A stretch of 64,000 nucleotides of DNA from NCBI GenBank assembly GCA_029876055.1, contig CM056877.1:3410001-3474000 (forward strand), read 5' to 3'. A model generated the notes under the pieces. It saw only the letters and a list, made by a program, of their open reading frames with translations. It was not told the DNA's origin and did not search any database. The DNA is from Madurella fahalii (taxonomy: Eukaryota > Ascomycota > Sordariomycetes > Sordariales). A program made the translations under genes and the position numbers. Below are positions 22,475 through 32,543 of this stretch, piece by piece. Numbering within the stretch: position 1 is the stretch's first letter; every line of letters starts with the position of its first letter.

Positions 22475-22993
22475 TAGACCGTTCTACTCTAAAAGAGTAT
22501 GCTAGTCCTTCTACCGCTTAATACATAGGAAAATCGTACCGAATACGCCAGGTAGAAACCCTACATCAACAAGTAATAGGAAATAGCAAATAGTAGACGT
22601 CATTTAGTTAAAAAGAAAGAAACGCCTTATACAAAGGCCCTCAAGTCTTTTCGTCTTCGACTTCCAAGAAACATGGCGACTTTCTCCTGTATTCAAGATC
22701 TGATTAACAGTCTAAAATTGCCAATACCTACAGAGAACACAAGGGCTTACAGGCAAGATTCTGGTGGCCTCGTAGACACTGCTATGGCTACGTCTGCTTT
22801 CGTAGATATCTTTGATGGACAGCCTATTACGCTACCCTCGCTCTTTGGATGTTGGCCAGCTGGATGGGTGCGGTTACTAGGGGGTGGGAGTGGCGGGTCG
22901 GATTGAAGCTCGGCGAGGCGGATGGGGTGAAACAGGGGGGCGAGAATGCATTCCTAAGCTACGGTCCGGGGCGCCCTACACGTCGTTGTGTTC

Positions 22994-23092
22994 ATGGCAG
23001 AGTACGTTCAGGTCGAGGAGATTTTGGACTCGCACCGAGGAGGAAGGCGGATGAAGTACCTGGTCAAGTGGGAAGGACATGGGTGAAAAAGT
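22994..23092 (+). mobile_element. chromodomain fragment of a Ty3/gypsy-type retroelement
   Basis: One frame reads EYVQVEEILDSHRGG then RRMKYLVKWEGHG and a stop. The VEEILDSR ... YLVKWEG pattern is the first part of the chromodomain found at the C-terminus of integrase in chromoviral Ty3/gypsy elements. The second half of the domain does not continue in frame, and no protease, reverse transcriptase or long terminal repeat was recognised nearby. It is a remnant. Confidence 0.7.
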
Positions 23093-23600
23093 GTGTTTCT
23101 GCACCATTCCTAATAAACTATAATTATATTCCTTATTATATTTCTCAGTGAATGGCTCATACTTCTGTAAGCCTTCTAGCTTACTAATCACTTGTCAAGT
23201 GAGCGGATAAAATCTTCACATATCACAGTTGTAAAGCGCAAGAATAGCGTTGTATTAAGCTTCTTAATAGGCGACCCGATATCCGGTTATAGTTGGATCT
23301 CCGAGCCCGAGGAATGTAGAAACGGGACTACCAATTGGCCCTGGAACAAAGAAGAAAGAAAGCAAAGAAAAGCAGCAAAACACCGGGATATGAAGCCATC
23401 GCCAGACAGTGAGAGTTCAACCCTCCACTACTCTATCAAACTATACCTAGGTTGCTAGAAACTATATGACTAGATACGCTTTAAAAAGAGCGACTAGATA
23501 CTATTAGTATTATTTACCTTGGTTTTATATTCTATTTTTTCTGTATACTAACTTGAGGGCCGGCCGATTTCGTGAGTGAGTATCTAAATTTTATTTGACT

Positions 23601-23960
23601 CGGAAGTGGGTCAACGAAGAGCGGGTCAGCAGTACGGAGTACAGGACGTATCCAGTCCAAACGGTTCGTCACGCGCCGTCACAAAGACGCAGCATCTCCG
23701 ACAACCCGATGTGCCAAGAAATGACACACCAACCCCTGCGTCCGCCAAGAAGCAGCAGCGATCTTGGATCGGGAAGTACCCGCGAACCATCCTTGCATCC
23801 CCTTTCCATTTTCCATTCCCCCCCCTGCCCTTCTTTCAGTTGGCCCACGGCCCCCCAACCAACCAGAGGTTACGTAAGGACACCAGGGGATCTCAGCATG
23901 CCCATCCTCCGCTTCAGCTCCGCCAGCAACTCTCCGCCACCACCGAGACAGCTGCCCGCC
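23601..23960. other. EAF upstream region
   Basis: 5' flank of the EAF gene, back to normal GC-rich composition. An in-frame upstream ATG at about 23899 could add 21 residues, but the ATG at 23961 has the better context (CCGCCATGG). Confidence 0.6.
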
Positions 23961-25216
23961 ATGGCTGCCGCAGGACTGATAGACCCCACGAAACCGGGTA
24001 GATACCCGGTAATTCTCAGCGACGCCCTGCTGGGCAAGCCCTCCAAGGAGGCATACACCGGAATACGATGTAGGCTCTGACCGCTCCGACCGCTCCGACC
24101 GCTCTCTTCTGGCAGCCGGCCCCAGACAGACTGACAATTGATTCTCCAGACAATCACCGACCCACGCTCTCGTCAGATACCGCCCCGGGCACAGCTCGGT
24201 TAAAGAAGTCCGCCAAAGACGGCTCCTACAACCTCGGTTTCGACGACCAAGGGAACAAGTACCAATACAATGGCATCCGCACCACCGATGACGGCAACTA
24301 TGTCCTCATATTTGATCCTGCCCGCAAGGCCTTCGTGTTGCACCGCGTCGACTCGACCTTTCACATGAACCTCACCCGCACGCCGACAGACACCAATGCC
24401 GAGAGCCTACGCAAGCAATTTCCCCACCTCGACGTCAAGAGCGGCGCCGCAAGCAAGCCACAAAAAGGAAAGGCTGCAGACAGGGCCGGAACCAGCAAGG
24501 CGGCAACCGCCCGGGCCGAGAATACGTCAAAGACCAAAGCCAGCAGCAAACCCGACAAGAAGAACAAGACCGTGTCATTGACGCTTCCCGACCCCAGCGC
24601 CTCGTCTGCCGCCCCAACCCCGCCGTCACCATCACGGCAACAACAAGGAAAGAAAAAAGCGGAGCCGTCCGGGAAGTCCGACGCCCGCGCTACGTCACCG
24701 GTTGAGTCGGAAGGAGACGACGATGTCCTCACCGTCGAGTACCCGGGCGGCAACCCATCTTCGTTTCAGCCCGCGATGAACTTCTCGTCGGCCAACGCAG
24801 TCCCGTTAACCAGACGTTGGTCCGAGTTCGCTCGGGAAATCAGAGGGGAAACGGATGACGAGGAAATGAGCGATGCCCCTAACGCTAGGGAAGGTGGGGA
24901 TTATCGAGAGCATTCCGAGGAGGAAGGTTATGAGGAAGAGGAGGAAGAGGACGACGACGACGAGGAAGACGAAGAGAGCCCTCGGAAGATGCCGCATCCT
25001 GCGGATAACTATACCATGACCAATCCAGTCGCTGTCGAGCCGATTCGTTACGAGTTCGATTCCGAATCCGAAGACGGGGACGGGGCCGGGAAGGGGAACG
25101 GGCATGGGGATGAGAACGGTGACGAAGACTTTGGGGATCTCGAAGCCGAGATGCTGAAGGAGTTTGACAAGGTGCAGAACGAGGGACATGAAAGCGAGGT
25201 GAGCGAGGAGGAGTAG
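23961..25216 (+). CDS. eaf: EAF family RNA polymerase II elongation factor
   Basis: Two exons, 23961-24069 and 24150-25216, giving 391 residues. The intron (GTAGGC ... TCCAG) joins as GIR-Y-NHRPTL in phase 1. Residues 10-125 form an EAF N-terminal domain: RYPVILSDALLG, a basic FxP-like region, then GNYVLIFDPARKAFVLHRVD and STFHMNLTRTP. EAF proteins pair with ELL to stimulate RNA polymerase II elongation in the nucleus. The rest is disordered: Lys/Ala/Ser-rich (about 145-230), then strongly acidic with runs of Glu and Asp (about 285-320) and an acidic C-terminus ending SEVSEEE, as in other EAF transactivation tails. No ELL partner gene is seen in this window. Confidence 0.87.
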
Positions 25217-25939
25217 GCGCTTCCATGAGTCGACGATTCAACCGGCAGGAGTTCTCTGGGGTAAGCATTCGGACGGGGCCTCTATACTCGCCTCATTCTC
25301 TCTTCTCTTGGGATATGCGTATATGGCGTTGGTCATCTTCAGGAATAGGGCCTGGCTTGGAAATTTATGGAACAGTGTCGTTGGCGTTTGGTTTAATCTC
25401 TTGCCTCGGTTATTCGAGCGCATATTTCAGGCTTCTTCTTCTTCTTTTTTTTTTTTCTTGGGTTGGGTTGGGTTGGGGGGGCGGACGTGTTCAGTGGTAT
25501 GTAACACGTTTGTTATGACATTGGTGTTCCGGATAGAGAGGACCGAACAGCGAATTCATTTATCGATGCGGATACAAGTTAATATTGTCCCCCGTCGTTG
25601 CTAACTGGGTATTACGCGACATTTCACCCGTTGACCTCCCGAGCATACCACAATCGTTCTAGTTTTGCGTTTAAATACCTGATATCAAGTCCCTCCACGA
25701 ATCCTCGCCATCCGTAGGAAACCCCATTAACATCGAGAGTCCAGATCTGTACCTGACAGGTCGGCATTCGAGCAAATTGGGTATGGCAGGACAGGAATCT
25801 CTAACGGCCGGCTGATACAGCTTCTCTCCCCAAGAGCTCCATTCTTTCCCGGAACAACAACCCACGACACGGGGACTGAATCCAATGACAACGGGTCTAA
25901 TATCCCGCCAGCAACATCGAATCAGGACAGCGCCAGACG
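25217..25939. other. intergenic between convergent EAF and rid
   Basis: 3' regions of EAF (plus) and rid (minus). It holds a T-rich run followed by a G-quadruplex-type tract, and no gene. Confidence 0.65.
25460..25481 (+). repeat. GGGTT repeat, G-quadruplex motif
   Basis: Four G runs of at least three, spaced by TT (GGGTTGGGTTGGGTTGGGGGGG), right after a T-rich run and about 245 bases past the EAF stop. It fits the four-tract rule for an intramolecular G-quadruplex in DNA or in 3' RNA. Confidence 0.85.
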
Positions 25940-28258
25940 CTAGCTCGGGAGCTCCCAAGGCTCACTCATCGTGCCCCTGCCATTCCCCACCGTCAAGTCA
26001 ATCACGTCGGCAACGCCAGTGACGAGATCAACGTCCATTATGTCTTCTCGGTGTAGGTCTCGCCCTCGGTATCTGTCGTCGTCCCCTACCAGGGTCTCTG
26101 TATCTGACCGCCCATCTTCCTGAGCTACGTGGTCAGCTATCCCGGCGTCCCCTCTAGCAGCCTGACCCCGTCGAAGGGATGCTCCTGTCGGTCCGGGTTG
26201 ATCACGTATAGAGGTGCTACGCGGAGGCTGTGTGGCGCGGGAGCCGAGGCAGATGATCTCGTCGCCGGAGGAGGATAGGGCAATAGCGTCGTCGTCATCT
26301 TGAGAGAGGTCGAGATCGACGGCGAGCGGTCCGGTGGCGCGGGCGGACGGGTCGAAGCCGTCTTGCCGGAGTAGCCAGGTGACGAGGTGGTCGTACAGGA
26401 CCTTAACGACGGACGGGGCGAAGGCGTTACCGATCTGCTTCTTGATGTAGTTTCCCCGGAACTTGTGCCAGATGGGGAACCCCTGGAGGACAGCGTACTC
26501 AAGCAGCGTGAAGTCCCGCGTTCCGGACCAGTGGTAATTCTGCCCGCCGTTAGTTGTGATCGTTTTGGCTAGATTATTGGGATCCCATTGGGGTTTGGGC
26601 GGTTCCCATTGCCGACTGCGCTCGGGCTGGTGGAGCTCGTGATGGCGTATGCGGGCAAGGGGAGCGAGGACGGACTTGGGCGTGGCCCAGGGTTTGAGAC
26701 CGCCGACACCATCTTTGCTGTGCGTCGGCGGAGGCAGAGGAGGAAGTCTCTCTCCAGGGGCGGAACCGATCATGATCAGCCGCCGGCGCATTTGCGGGAC
26801 GCCGTAGTTGGCGAGCGGGACTGCCTTCCAGCGGATGGAATAACCGTGCCTCGTGAAGCCGTCAACGAAAAGGTTGAAGAACGCTTTGAACCTTGGACTG
26901 AGAATGCCAAAGGTCTGCTCTATAGTAAAGAGCCGTGGGCGGAATTTCTCGATGAGGTGGGTGCATGCAAAGAGCACGGCAATGTTATGCTCGTCGTCCT
27001 TGCCGGCCACGGTATGCGCGGGGGACCAGAACTGACATGGCGGTGAGAGGTGTAGGATGTCTACGTGGTACTGAATATCCTTGGATAGGATGAAATCAGT
27101 AACCTCCATGTTGTATATGTCGCTCTTGGTAAAATTGCTTGCCAGGGATTGTACGGCGCAATTCCAGTGATCCAGAGCGAAAAGGAGCCGAACACCCGCA
27201 CGCTCTATCCCCCTTGAAGCACCGCCAGCGCCGGCAAAAACATCGCCCGCCGTATAACGCTGTCCCGGAGACGGGGTCGATGGCCGGGCATTGTTCGATC
27301 TGTTGGTATCAAGATCGAAGACCGGGAGAACAGACCCATCAGGTTTATACGAACCGCCTGGCACCTTTCCTCCCCTCCACCTGTTAAGGATGTGCTCGTC
27401 CAGCATCCTGTATTCCGGGTCGGCGTCGCTTTCGCAGATCCGAGCAAGCGCCCACTCGCAAGGCTTTTTGCCGGCTCCGTTGAAGTGTATCGTATACTGG
27501 TAACGGCACACCAGAGGGCCTCGTTCTTCCACCCATCTCCTTCCCTTCACTGAGTAGGCGGACGGTTCGTAGCGGTGTTCCGGGAAGGGCGCATTTGTGA
27601 CCCGCAATTCCCTAACGCGCTTCACGGCGCTTGTCGGGACATCTACGAGAGCTTGCTCCTCCCATGCCCTTGGGTCCGAGTTCTGGACGTCGGCGACCAG
27701 TACCACCTCATTCAACTTACACGGAAGCATCCCCCTCAATTGACGGGTTCGAGCATAGCCCCAGCCGCGAATCTGGACACTTCTGCTCCCGTAGGTTTGC
27801 ACGAGAGACTGAATCCGTAGGAACTGTATTCCATGGATGCCTAGAGGGCTCTTTAACTCAATGGTTATTCCGGCCCGTAGTCGAGTGCCGTTGTCCAAGG
27901 TAAATGTGGGAACTGCCCTGCCGGCATGCCCGGGAACCGGGGGGACAATTGCCTGAGTAGCACAATCGTCGTCGGTGAGGTCGATGATATCGGCTATACC
28001 ATCAACGAGAACAGCCTCAATGGCTTCTTCGCTATCGTTCTCGTGCGGCTGACCTGATTGGGTGCTTCCGAGGCTTCGACTACCCTCGTGGTGACGAGAA
28101 TCCCTGGAGGAGACCCAATCCGCAAGCGCCCTGCCGATTCGAACTTCCTCCTCGATTCTCCGAATTCTGGTGGTGATATCGTCGGCGCCGTCATCATCGT
28201 CAATAATTAACGGGTTTCCTTCAGCCCCGAGTGTGCTGCAGGGTGCGGTGTCAGCCAT
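25940..28258 (-). CDS. rid: RID-type cytosine-5 DNA methyltransferase
   Basis: An intronless gene of 772 residues. The C-terminal two-thirds is a cytosine-5 methyltransferase: motif I DVFAGAGGASRG (339-350), motif IV SPPCQF with catalytic Cys408, motif VI EQT in place of ENV (447-449), motif VIII-like QMRRRLIMIGSA (489-500), motif IX RDFTLLEYAVLQGFP (580-594) and motif X KKQIGNAFAPSV (605-616). The EQT variant and overall form match RID/Masc1, the enzymes needed for RIP or premeiotic methylation of repeats in ascomycetes. Residues 115-270 look BAH-like. Both ends carry SUMO-interacting-type motifs, IIDLTDDD (91-98) and VIDLT (752-756). It acts in the nucleus, by family knowledge mainly in the sexual phase. 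The divergent neighbour is an HhH DNA glycosylase. Confidence 0.93.
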   Translation of the reverse strand: MADTAPCSTLGAEGNPLIIDDDDGADDITTRIRRIEEEVRIGRALADWVSSRDSRHHEGSRSLGSTQSGQPHENDSEEAIEAVLVDGIADIIDLTDDDCATQAIVPPVPGHAGRAVPTFTLDNGTRLRAGITIELKSPLGIHGIQFLRIQSLVQTYGSRSVQIRGWGYARTRQLRGMLPCKLNEVVLVADVQNSDPRAWEEQALVDVPTSAVKRVRELRVTNAPFPEHRYEPSAYSVKGRRWVEERGPLVCRYQYTIHFNGAGKKPCEWALARICESDADPEYRMLDEHILNRWRGGKVPGGSYKPDGSVLPVFDLDTNRSNNARPSTPSPGQRYTAGDVFAGAGGASRGIERAGVRLLFALDHWNCAVQSLASNFTKSDIYNMEVTDFILSKDIQYHVDILHLSPPCQFWSPAHTVAGKDDEHNIAVLFACTHLIEKFRPRLFTIEQTFGILSPRFKAFFNLFVDGFTRHGYSIRWKAVPLANYGVPQMRRRLIMIGSAPGERLPPLPPPTHSKDGVGGLKPWATPKSVLAPLARIRHHELHQPERSRQWEPPKPQWDPNNLAKTITTNGGQNYHWSGTRDFTLLEYAVLQGFPIWHKFRGNYIKKQIGNAFAPSVVKVLYDHLVTWLLRQDGFDPSARATGPLAVDLDLSQDDDDAIALSSSGDEIICLGSRATQPPRSTSIRDQPGPTGASLRRGQAARGDAGIADHVAQEDGRSDTETLVGDDDRYRGRDLHREDIMDVDLVTGVADVIDLTVGNGRGTMSEPWELPS

Positions 28259-30611
28259 TTGCTAGAGGCGAACAGCGAGAGTGGCAGATGGAAGGTGAAT
28301 CAATAAAAGTGTGAGAGGAAATACAAGCTCTTCAGAGACACTTGGAAGCCTTATATTTTGCGGTGATACGAGAAACCGGCAATCCCTCTCGCACGGTACA
28401 GTGCGTAGGATAGCTCTTGAAAGACCATGCAGTTGTAGCATGAATGAAAAGAATGGAGGAAAGAGAAGGTCAATGGGAGAATTTTTGGGAGGAGAAACGA
28501 ACAATAGATTTTCGCGGGAACAGCAAAAGTTTCTGTGCGCGCTCTCTTGAGAATAAATCTCGTGGAGGGAAAATTGCGCAGCTGTAGGTTGTTTAATGAG
28601 AAAGGTTTACCGCTGCTGCAGTTAGCAAAAAGTATCAGACACATGGAAGAGACCAGAAAGTGGCACAACTCACTTCGAATTCCGAGAAAACTAGAGATCT
28701 CTAAAGAGATGCACGCCTCCCTCCTTATCCCCCTCTGCCAACCAGGAGTGGGAAAGCAAGCACGGCCCGGTCCAATAGCTGTCCATGGTCTGCGACACTA
28801 AGATTGAAAGGAGATAGTGGTAAACACGTCTAGTCTGTTGTTAAGTATGTGTGTTAGGCTAACCTCCAAGATTAGACAGGCTGGCTCACGTATTGCCCAT
28901 TGTCGTCTCAGGGGCTTCAAGTCCCCACAAACAGTCCGAGTTGGAACAGCAACTGTGAAAAGTAATTAGGGTTAGGGGTGATACGGAGGAACTGCCTTCC
29001 GAAGCTGCTTGAACCCCACCTGCACCTCACCAACTCCCGTCCCCACAGCTTTTTTTTTTTCTGGCGATTTCCACGTTCCGGTCAATTCACAGGACGCAAA
29101 CTATCTACCCATTTTGCCATCTCTCTTAACAGTTTTCTTTGCGTCGTGTTAGGGACAGCCACTCGACGCAGGGGCTAAGAGGTAAGCTTTAAAGAAACTT
29201 CCGCTTCGGCATTCGCGTTCCTGATGACTCTTCTATTTGACAAAACCTTGACTGCTGAGATTCCAGCTGAGGAGAAAAATATGTTCTGACTTCTATTTAA
29301 CTCTGGGAACCCTCTGGATACCATATATGAGTTGGCGTGCTTGGCTAACGGTTTGTGCCTTCTCTAGTACCCGCTTTGTCTAGATGCTTGCTCTTTAGAA
29401 TACTCCTCTAGAGGTGCCGAACTTCTGAGAACACAGACTGTTCGGCCATGACCTGCAACCTCAAGCTATTCTTTTATCCCCGAGTTTAGGTAGATTGTTG
29501 TCACGGCCTAAGGCATGCTTAGTTTACAGACTGCCTTGTACCACAAATCACAGCCAGTTCAATGAAGCTCATCTCTCTTCTTCCCTCAACGCGTGATCTT
29601 CCATGCTTGCACGAGATACAGTCCCGTGCACATTGCGTCCTATAATCCGAACTACCAATCAGCACTTTGCAGCATCTACAATTGTATCAGGTGAGTTCGA
29701 AACGCCATCTCCTCTCTGTATGTTGAGCTAGAATTGGGCCGGATGGATCAGACGAACGGGAGGATTTTCAGCTCACCCTTGACCGGAGACTGTTGAGTTG
29801 TCCCTTCGAGCCGCTCTTTCCTGGAGACAGTATATGCGCCCTTGTCAACCCATCCCTTCCATATCTGGTACCCGAGTCGACCTGCTTTCCTAGCAAGCCT
29901 GAGGGTACCGTGCGTCTAAGGCCGTTTGTGCTACAATTTGAGTCCGACTCGAACACAGACAACCGCGACCGACCTGTCATCTCTTCATCTCCGGAACGGC
30001 ATTCGCTTTCCAACACAAACAGACTTGGTCTCTGGGCTTCCCTTCAATTCCATACGTCCCGCCACGATCCTTTGGTAAGAAATTCCAACCTTCCTGTCAC
30101 ACCGTTCCCATCCGTCTCCCACAACTGTGAATCGCATGGCTGGACCAACCGAATTTTAACTTTCCAACACCTCCTGGATTTCTAGTTCATTGTTGCCTAC
30201 ATTCTTTGCCTTAAAAGCAATCCCGACGCTTTCTAGTTTGTCATCGCGCTTTATGAATCTTGATCGAGCTTGACTAAGGCTTTTAGCGCGGGCGAAGAGG
30301 GGCCACTAATTCGATAGTCCTGTCTAAACGCACGGAATGTAGGTAGGCTGAAGAATCTCAGATCCCATTCGATGGTTCCTATTGTCTCCGACGCTTGCCT
30401 CGTCTCCCGCATCCTGAGCCGCCTTGTCGCGTTGAGGTAGATGCTGTCTGCGTCACGACCCGGCTTGCATCGTGAGGCACGTGTCTCGGTCCCCGTTCTC
30501 ACGTTCGAGATAATGAGCTCCAAAGAAGATTATGCAATTGTACTGACCAATTGCTCCCATTTAGTTTCACGAACATACTTAGCTCTTGAGCGGATCAAGG
30601 GCACAGGCACA
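28259..30611. other. divergent region between rid and glycosylase
   Basis: About 2.35 kb between two head-to-head genes. It has a two-unit telomere-like box (TTAGGGTTAGGGG, 28966-28978) and no exon that I can defend. Open frames near 29793-30185 are low-complexity and may be 5' leader of the glycosylase gene. Confidence 0.5.
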
Positions 30612-32543
30612 ATGCAGACACGCGCAGCTGCCAGAAAGCTTGCTGAAGCAGCCAGCGACCCAACTGCCACAGTCACGGCGTCGCTAGTAGCTTCACAAGG
30701 CCAGAGGCAGACGCCAGCCGACAACACCACAGCGCCGATAAGCAGCCTCGAGCGTAGGAGCAAAGCCATTGCCGGCTCAAAGCGCAAGCGCACAACGAAG
30801 AGGCGGACACAGCCCCTTAAAGGTGGCTGGGTATTGCCCCATGGAATGAGCGTTGGTCTAGTTAGTGCGACAACTTCAAGCACCCAGGGAGCTGGGTCCG
30901 CATTGCTCGCCTCGCCCATCGAGGATCCCCCAGCCAATGCCATGGGTGCAAACCACGGCGATATTCCGGTTGCGCTGGCACCATCTGCCGGCAAGAACAA
31001 CGCCGCGAGAGGGACAAAGCAGACCCGTACTTCCCTTCGGGTCACCAAGGCTGGAGTCAAGGCAGAGGAGCAAGACCAGAAACAACAACCAGAACCCATT
31101 GTAAAGTTAGAAGAGCCCATTGCCGACGACGGTGGCTCGTTTATCAAGCAAGAGGACGCAAGGCCGATTAAACGCGCGCGGACGACCCCATTGGAAACGG
31201 ACAATGCAGCTGGCATCCGTGCTTTGGCCAAGGGAGCACCGATACTCACGCAAGTGAAGACAGAGGAGAAATCAACCAGCATCCAGACCGCTCGGAAAGT
31301 CTTGATCCTCAAAGGTATCATCATCAAGAACGACGTTGTTGCTAAAGCCTGGGACAAGATCGTCGTCGACACAACTCAGCTGCTCGATCCGAACTACAGG
31401 ATCATCGTGAAGAGGGGAAAGGATAATCCGTACGGGCTAACGCCTGGCTTCTCGCCGTACCCGTATAGGCGGGTCCCGACCCCCGAGGCGTGCGAGGAGG
31501 TGCACAGAATCCTGACAGACCTGCACGGCGAGGTGAAGCAGCCCGAGAAGATGCCCGCCGCATCTCTGGAGACAGCTGGTTGCGGCGAGGTGCCCTGCGT
31601 TCTTGACGCGCTCTTGAGAACCCTCATCAGTGGCAATACGCTCATGGCGGCTGCGGACGCCGCTATCAGGAATCTGGCTCGGCACTACGGCACTCGTCAG
31701 GAGGGCACGGGCGCTGGAAGCATCGACTGGGACAAGGTCCGGCTCTCGCCTCATCAAGAGCTTGTGCAAGTTATCCGGGTTGCTGGGAACGGGCCCAAGA
31801 AAGGCCAGCATATAAAGCAGATTCTCGACATGGTTTATGAGGAAAACCTTCGGCGCGCCAAAGAGCAGTCGGCAGCTGCTGCGGTGAATGCCGCCGAGAC
31901 GGGGAAGACAGCGGAAGGCCTTCTGTCTCTCGACCACATGCACTTGATGAGCAAAGACGAGGCCATTGCGAAGTTTGTGAGCTTCCCCGGAATCGGCATC
32001 AAAACGGCGGCTTGTGTCACACTGTTCTGCCTTCGAATGCCTTGCTTTGCTGTCGACACTCATGTCCACAAATTCTGCCGCTGGCTAGGATGGATTCCAG
32101 AAAAGGCCGACCCGGACAATTGCTTCAGGCATGGAGAGTTCGTGGTTCCCGATCATTTGAAGTACGGCCTGCACCAGCTGTTCATTCGCCACGGCCAACA
32201 GTGCTTCAAGTGCAGGAAGGCGACCAAGCCCGGCACCAAGGACTGGAACGAGGCGCCGGAGTGCCCGCTGGAGCACTTGCTTGATCGAAGCAAGGATGAA
32301 GCCGGGTCAGGAGGGAAGCAGAGAACACAGAAGAAGAAGAAGGTAGGGGAGAAGGTGGGGGAGGAAGTAGAAGAGGAGGCAGAGGAGGAGGCAGAGGAGG
32401 AGGCAGAGGAGGAGGCAGAGGAGGAGGCAGAGGAGGAGGCAGAGGAGGAGGCAGAGGAGGAGCAGATCGATGAGCAGAACGGGGAGCTGAACGAGGAGCT
32501 GAACGAGGGTAGAGAAGACGAAGGGAACGATGAGGATGAGTGA
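30612..32543 (+). CDS. HhH-GPD DNA glycosylase/AP lyase-type protein
   Basis: A 643-residue protein if it begins at the ATG at 30612 (MQTRAAARKLAEA; context CACAATG). The frame stays open upstream to other ATGs. The first 230 residues are disordered and basic. From about 270 comes an HhH-GPD base-excision fold: DALLRTLISGNT, then the hairpin FPGIGIKTAACVTLF with Lys464, then FAVDTHVHKFCRWLGW with Asp482. The 18-residue Lys-Asp spacing equals that of endonuclease III (Lys120/Asp138), so both glycosylase and lyase residues are present. The later cysteines (CFKC, then EC after 16 residues) do not form the C-x6-C-x2-C-x5-C Fe-S pattern. The C-terminus is a Glu/Ala repeat. It is nuclear by type; substrate unknown. 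Confidence 0.88.
   Translation: MQTRAAARKLAEAASDPTATVTASLVASQGQRQTPADNTTAPISSLERRSKAIAGSKRKRTTKRRTQPLKGGWVLPHGMSVGLVSATTSSTQGAGSALLASPIEDPPANAMGANHGDIPVALAPSAGKNNAARGTKQTRTSLRVTKAGVKAEEQDQKQQPEPIVKLEEPIADDGGSFIKQEDARPIKRARTTPLETDNAAGIRALAKGAPILTQVKTEEKSTSIQTARKVLILKGIIIKNDVVAKAWDKIVVDTTQLLDPNYRIIVKRGKDNPYGLTPGFSPYPYRRVPTPEACEEVHRILTDLHGEVKQPEKMPAASLETAGCGEVPCVLDALLRTLISGNTLMAAADAAIRNLARHYGTRQEGTGAGSIDWDKVRLSPHQELVQVIRVAGNGPKKGQHIKQILDMVYEENLRRAKEQSAAAAVNAAETGKTAEGLLSLDHMHLMSKDEAIAKFVSFPGIGIKTAACVTLFCLRMPCFAVDTHVHKFCRWLGWIPEKADPDNCFRHGEFVVPDHLKYGLHQLFIRHGQQCFKCRKATKPGTKDWNEAPECPLEHLLDRSKDEAGSGGKQRTQKKKKVGEKVGEEVEEEAEEEAEEEAEEEAEEEAEEEAEEEAEEEQIDEQNGELNEELNEGREDEGNDEDE
32365..32462. repeat. 12-base GAGGAGGCAGAG coding repeat
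   Basis: About eight near-perfect copies. They encode the Glu-Glu-Glu-Ala tail of the DNA glycosylase. The strict purine bias and sameness suggest slippage expansion. Confidence 0.9.

Larger units (their letters stand above)
22401..23600. other. AT-rich island with transposon debris
   Basis: Visibly richer in A and T than the flanking genes, with TA-rich words (tactattagtattatttacc, aatagcaaatagtag). It includes an ATT/CTT microsatellite at about 22449-22474 and the chromodomain fragment below. This is the usual look of old, RIP-mutated repeats in filamentous ascomycetes. No intact element is present. Confidence 0.65.

Noticed and set aside
29793..30185. 130-codon plus-strand frame upstream of the glycosylase
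   Set aside because: Low-complexity, no domain, poor start context; more likely leader sequence.
30530..31372. 280-codon minus-strand frame opposite the glycosylase N-terminus
   Set aside because: It is a shadow of the low-complexity arm of the glycosylase.
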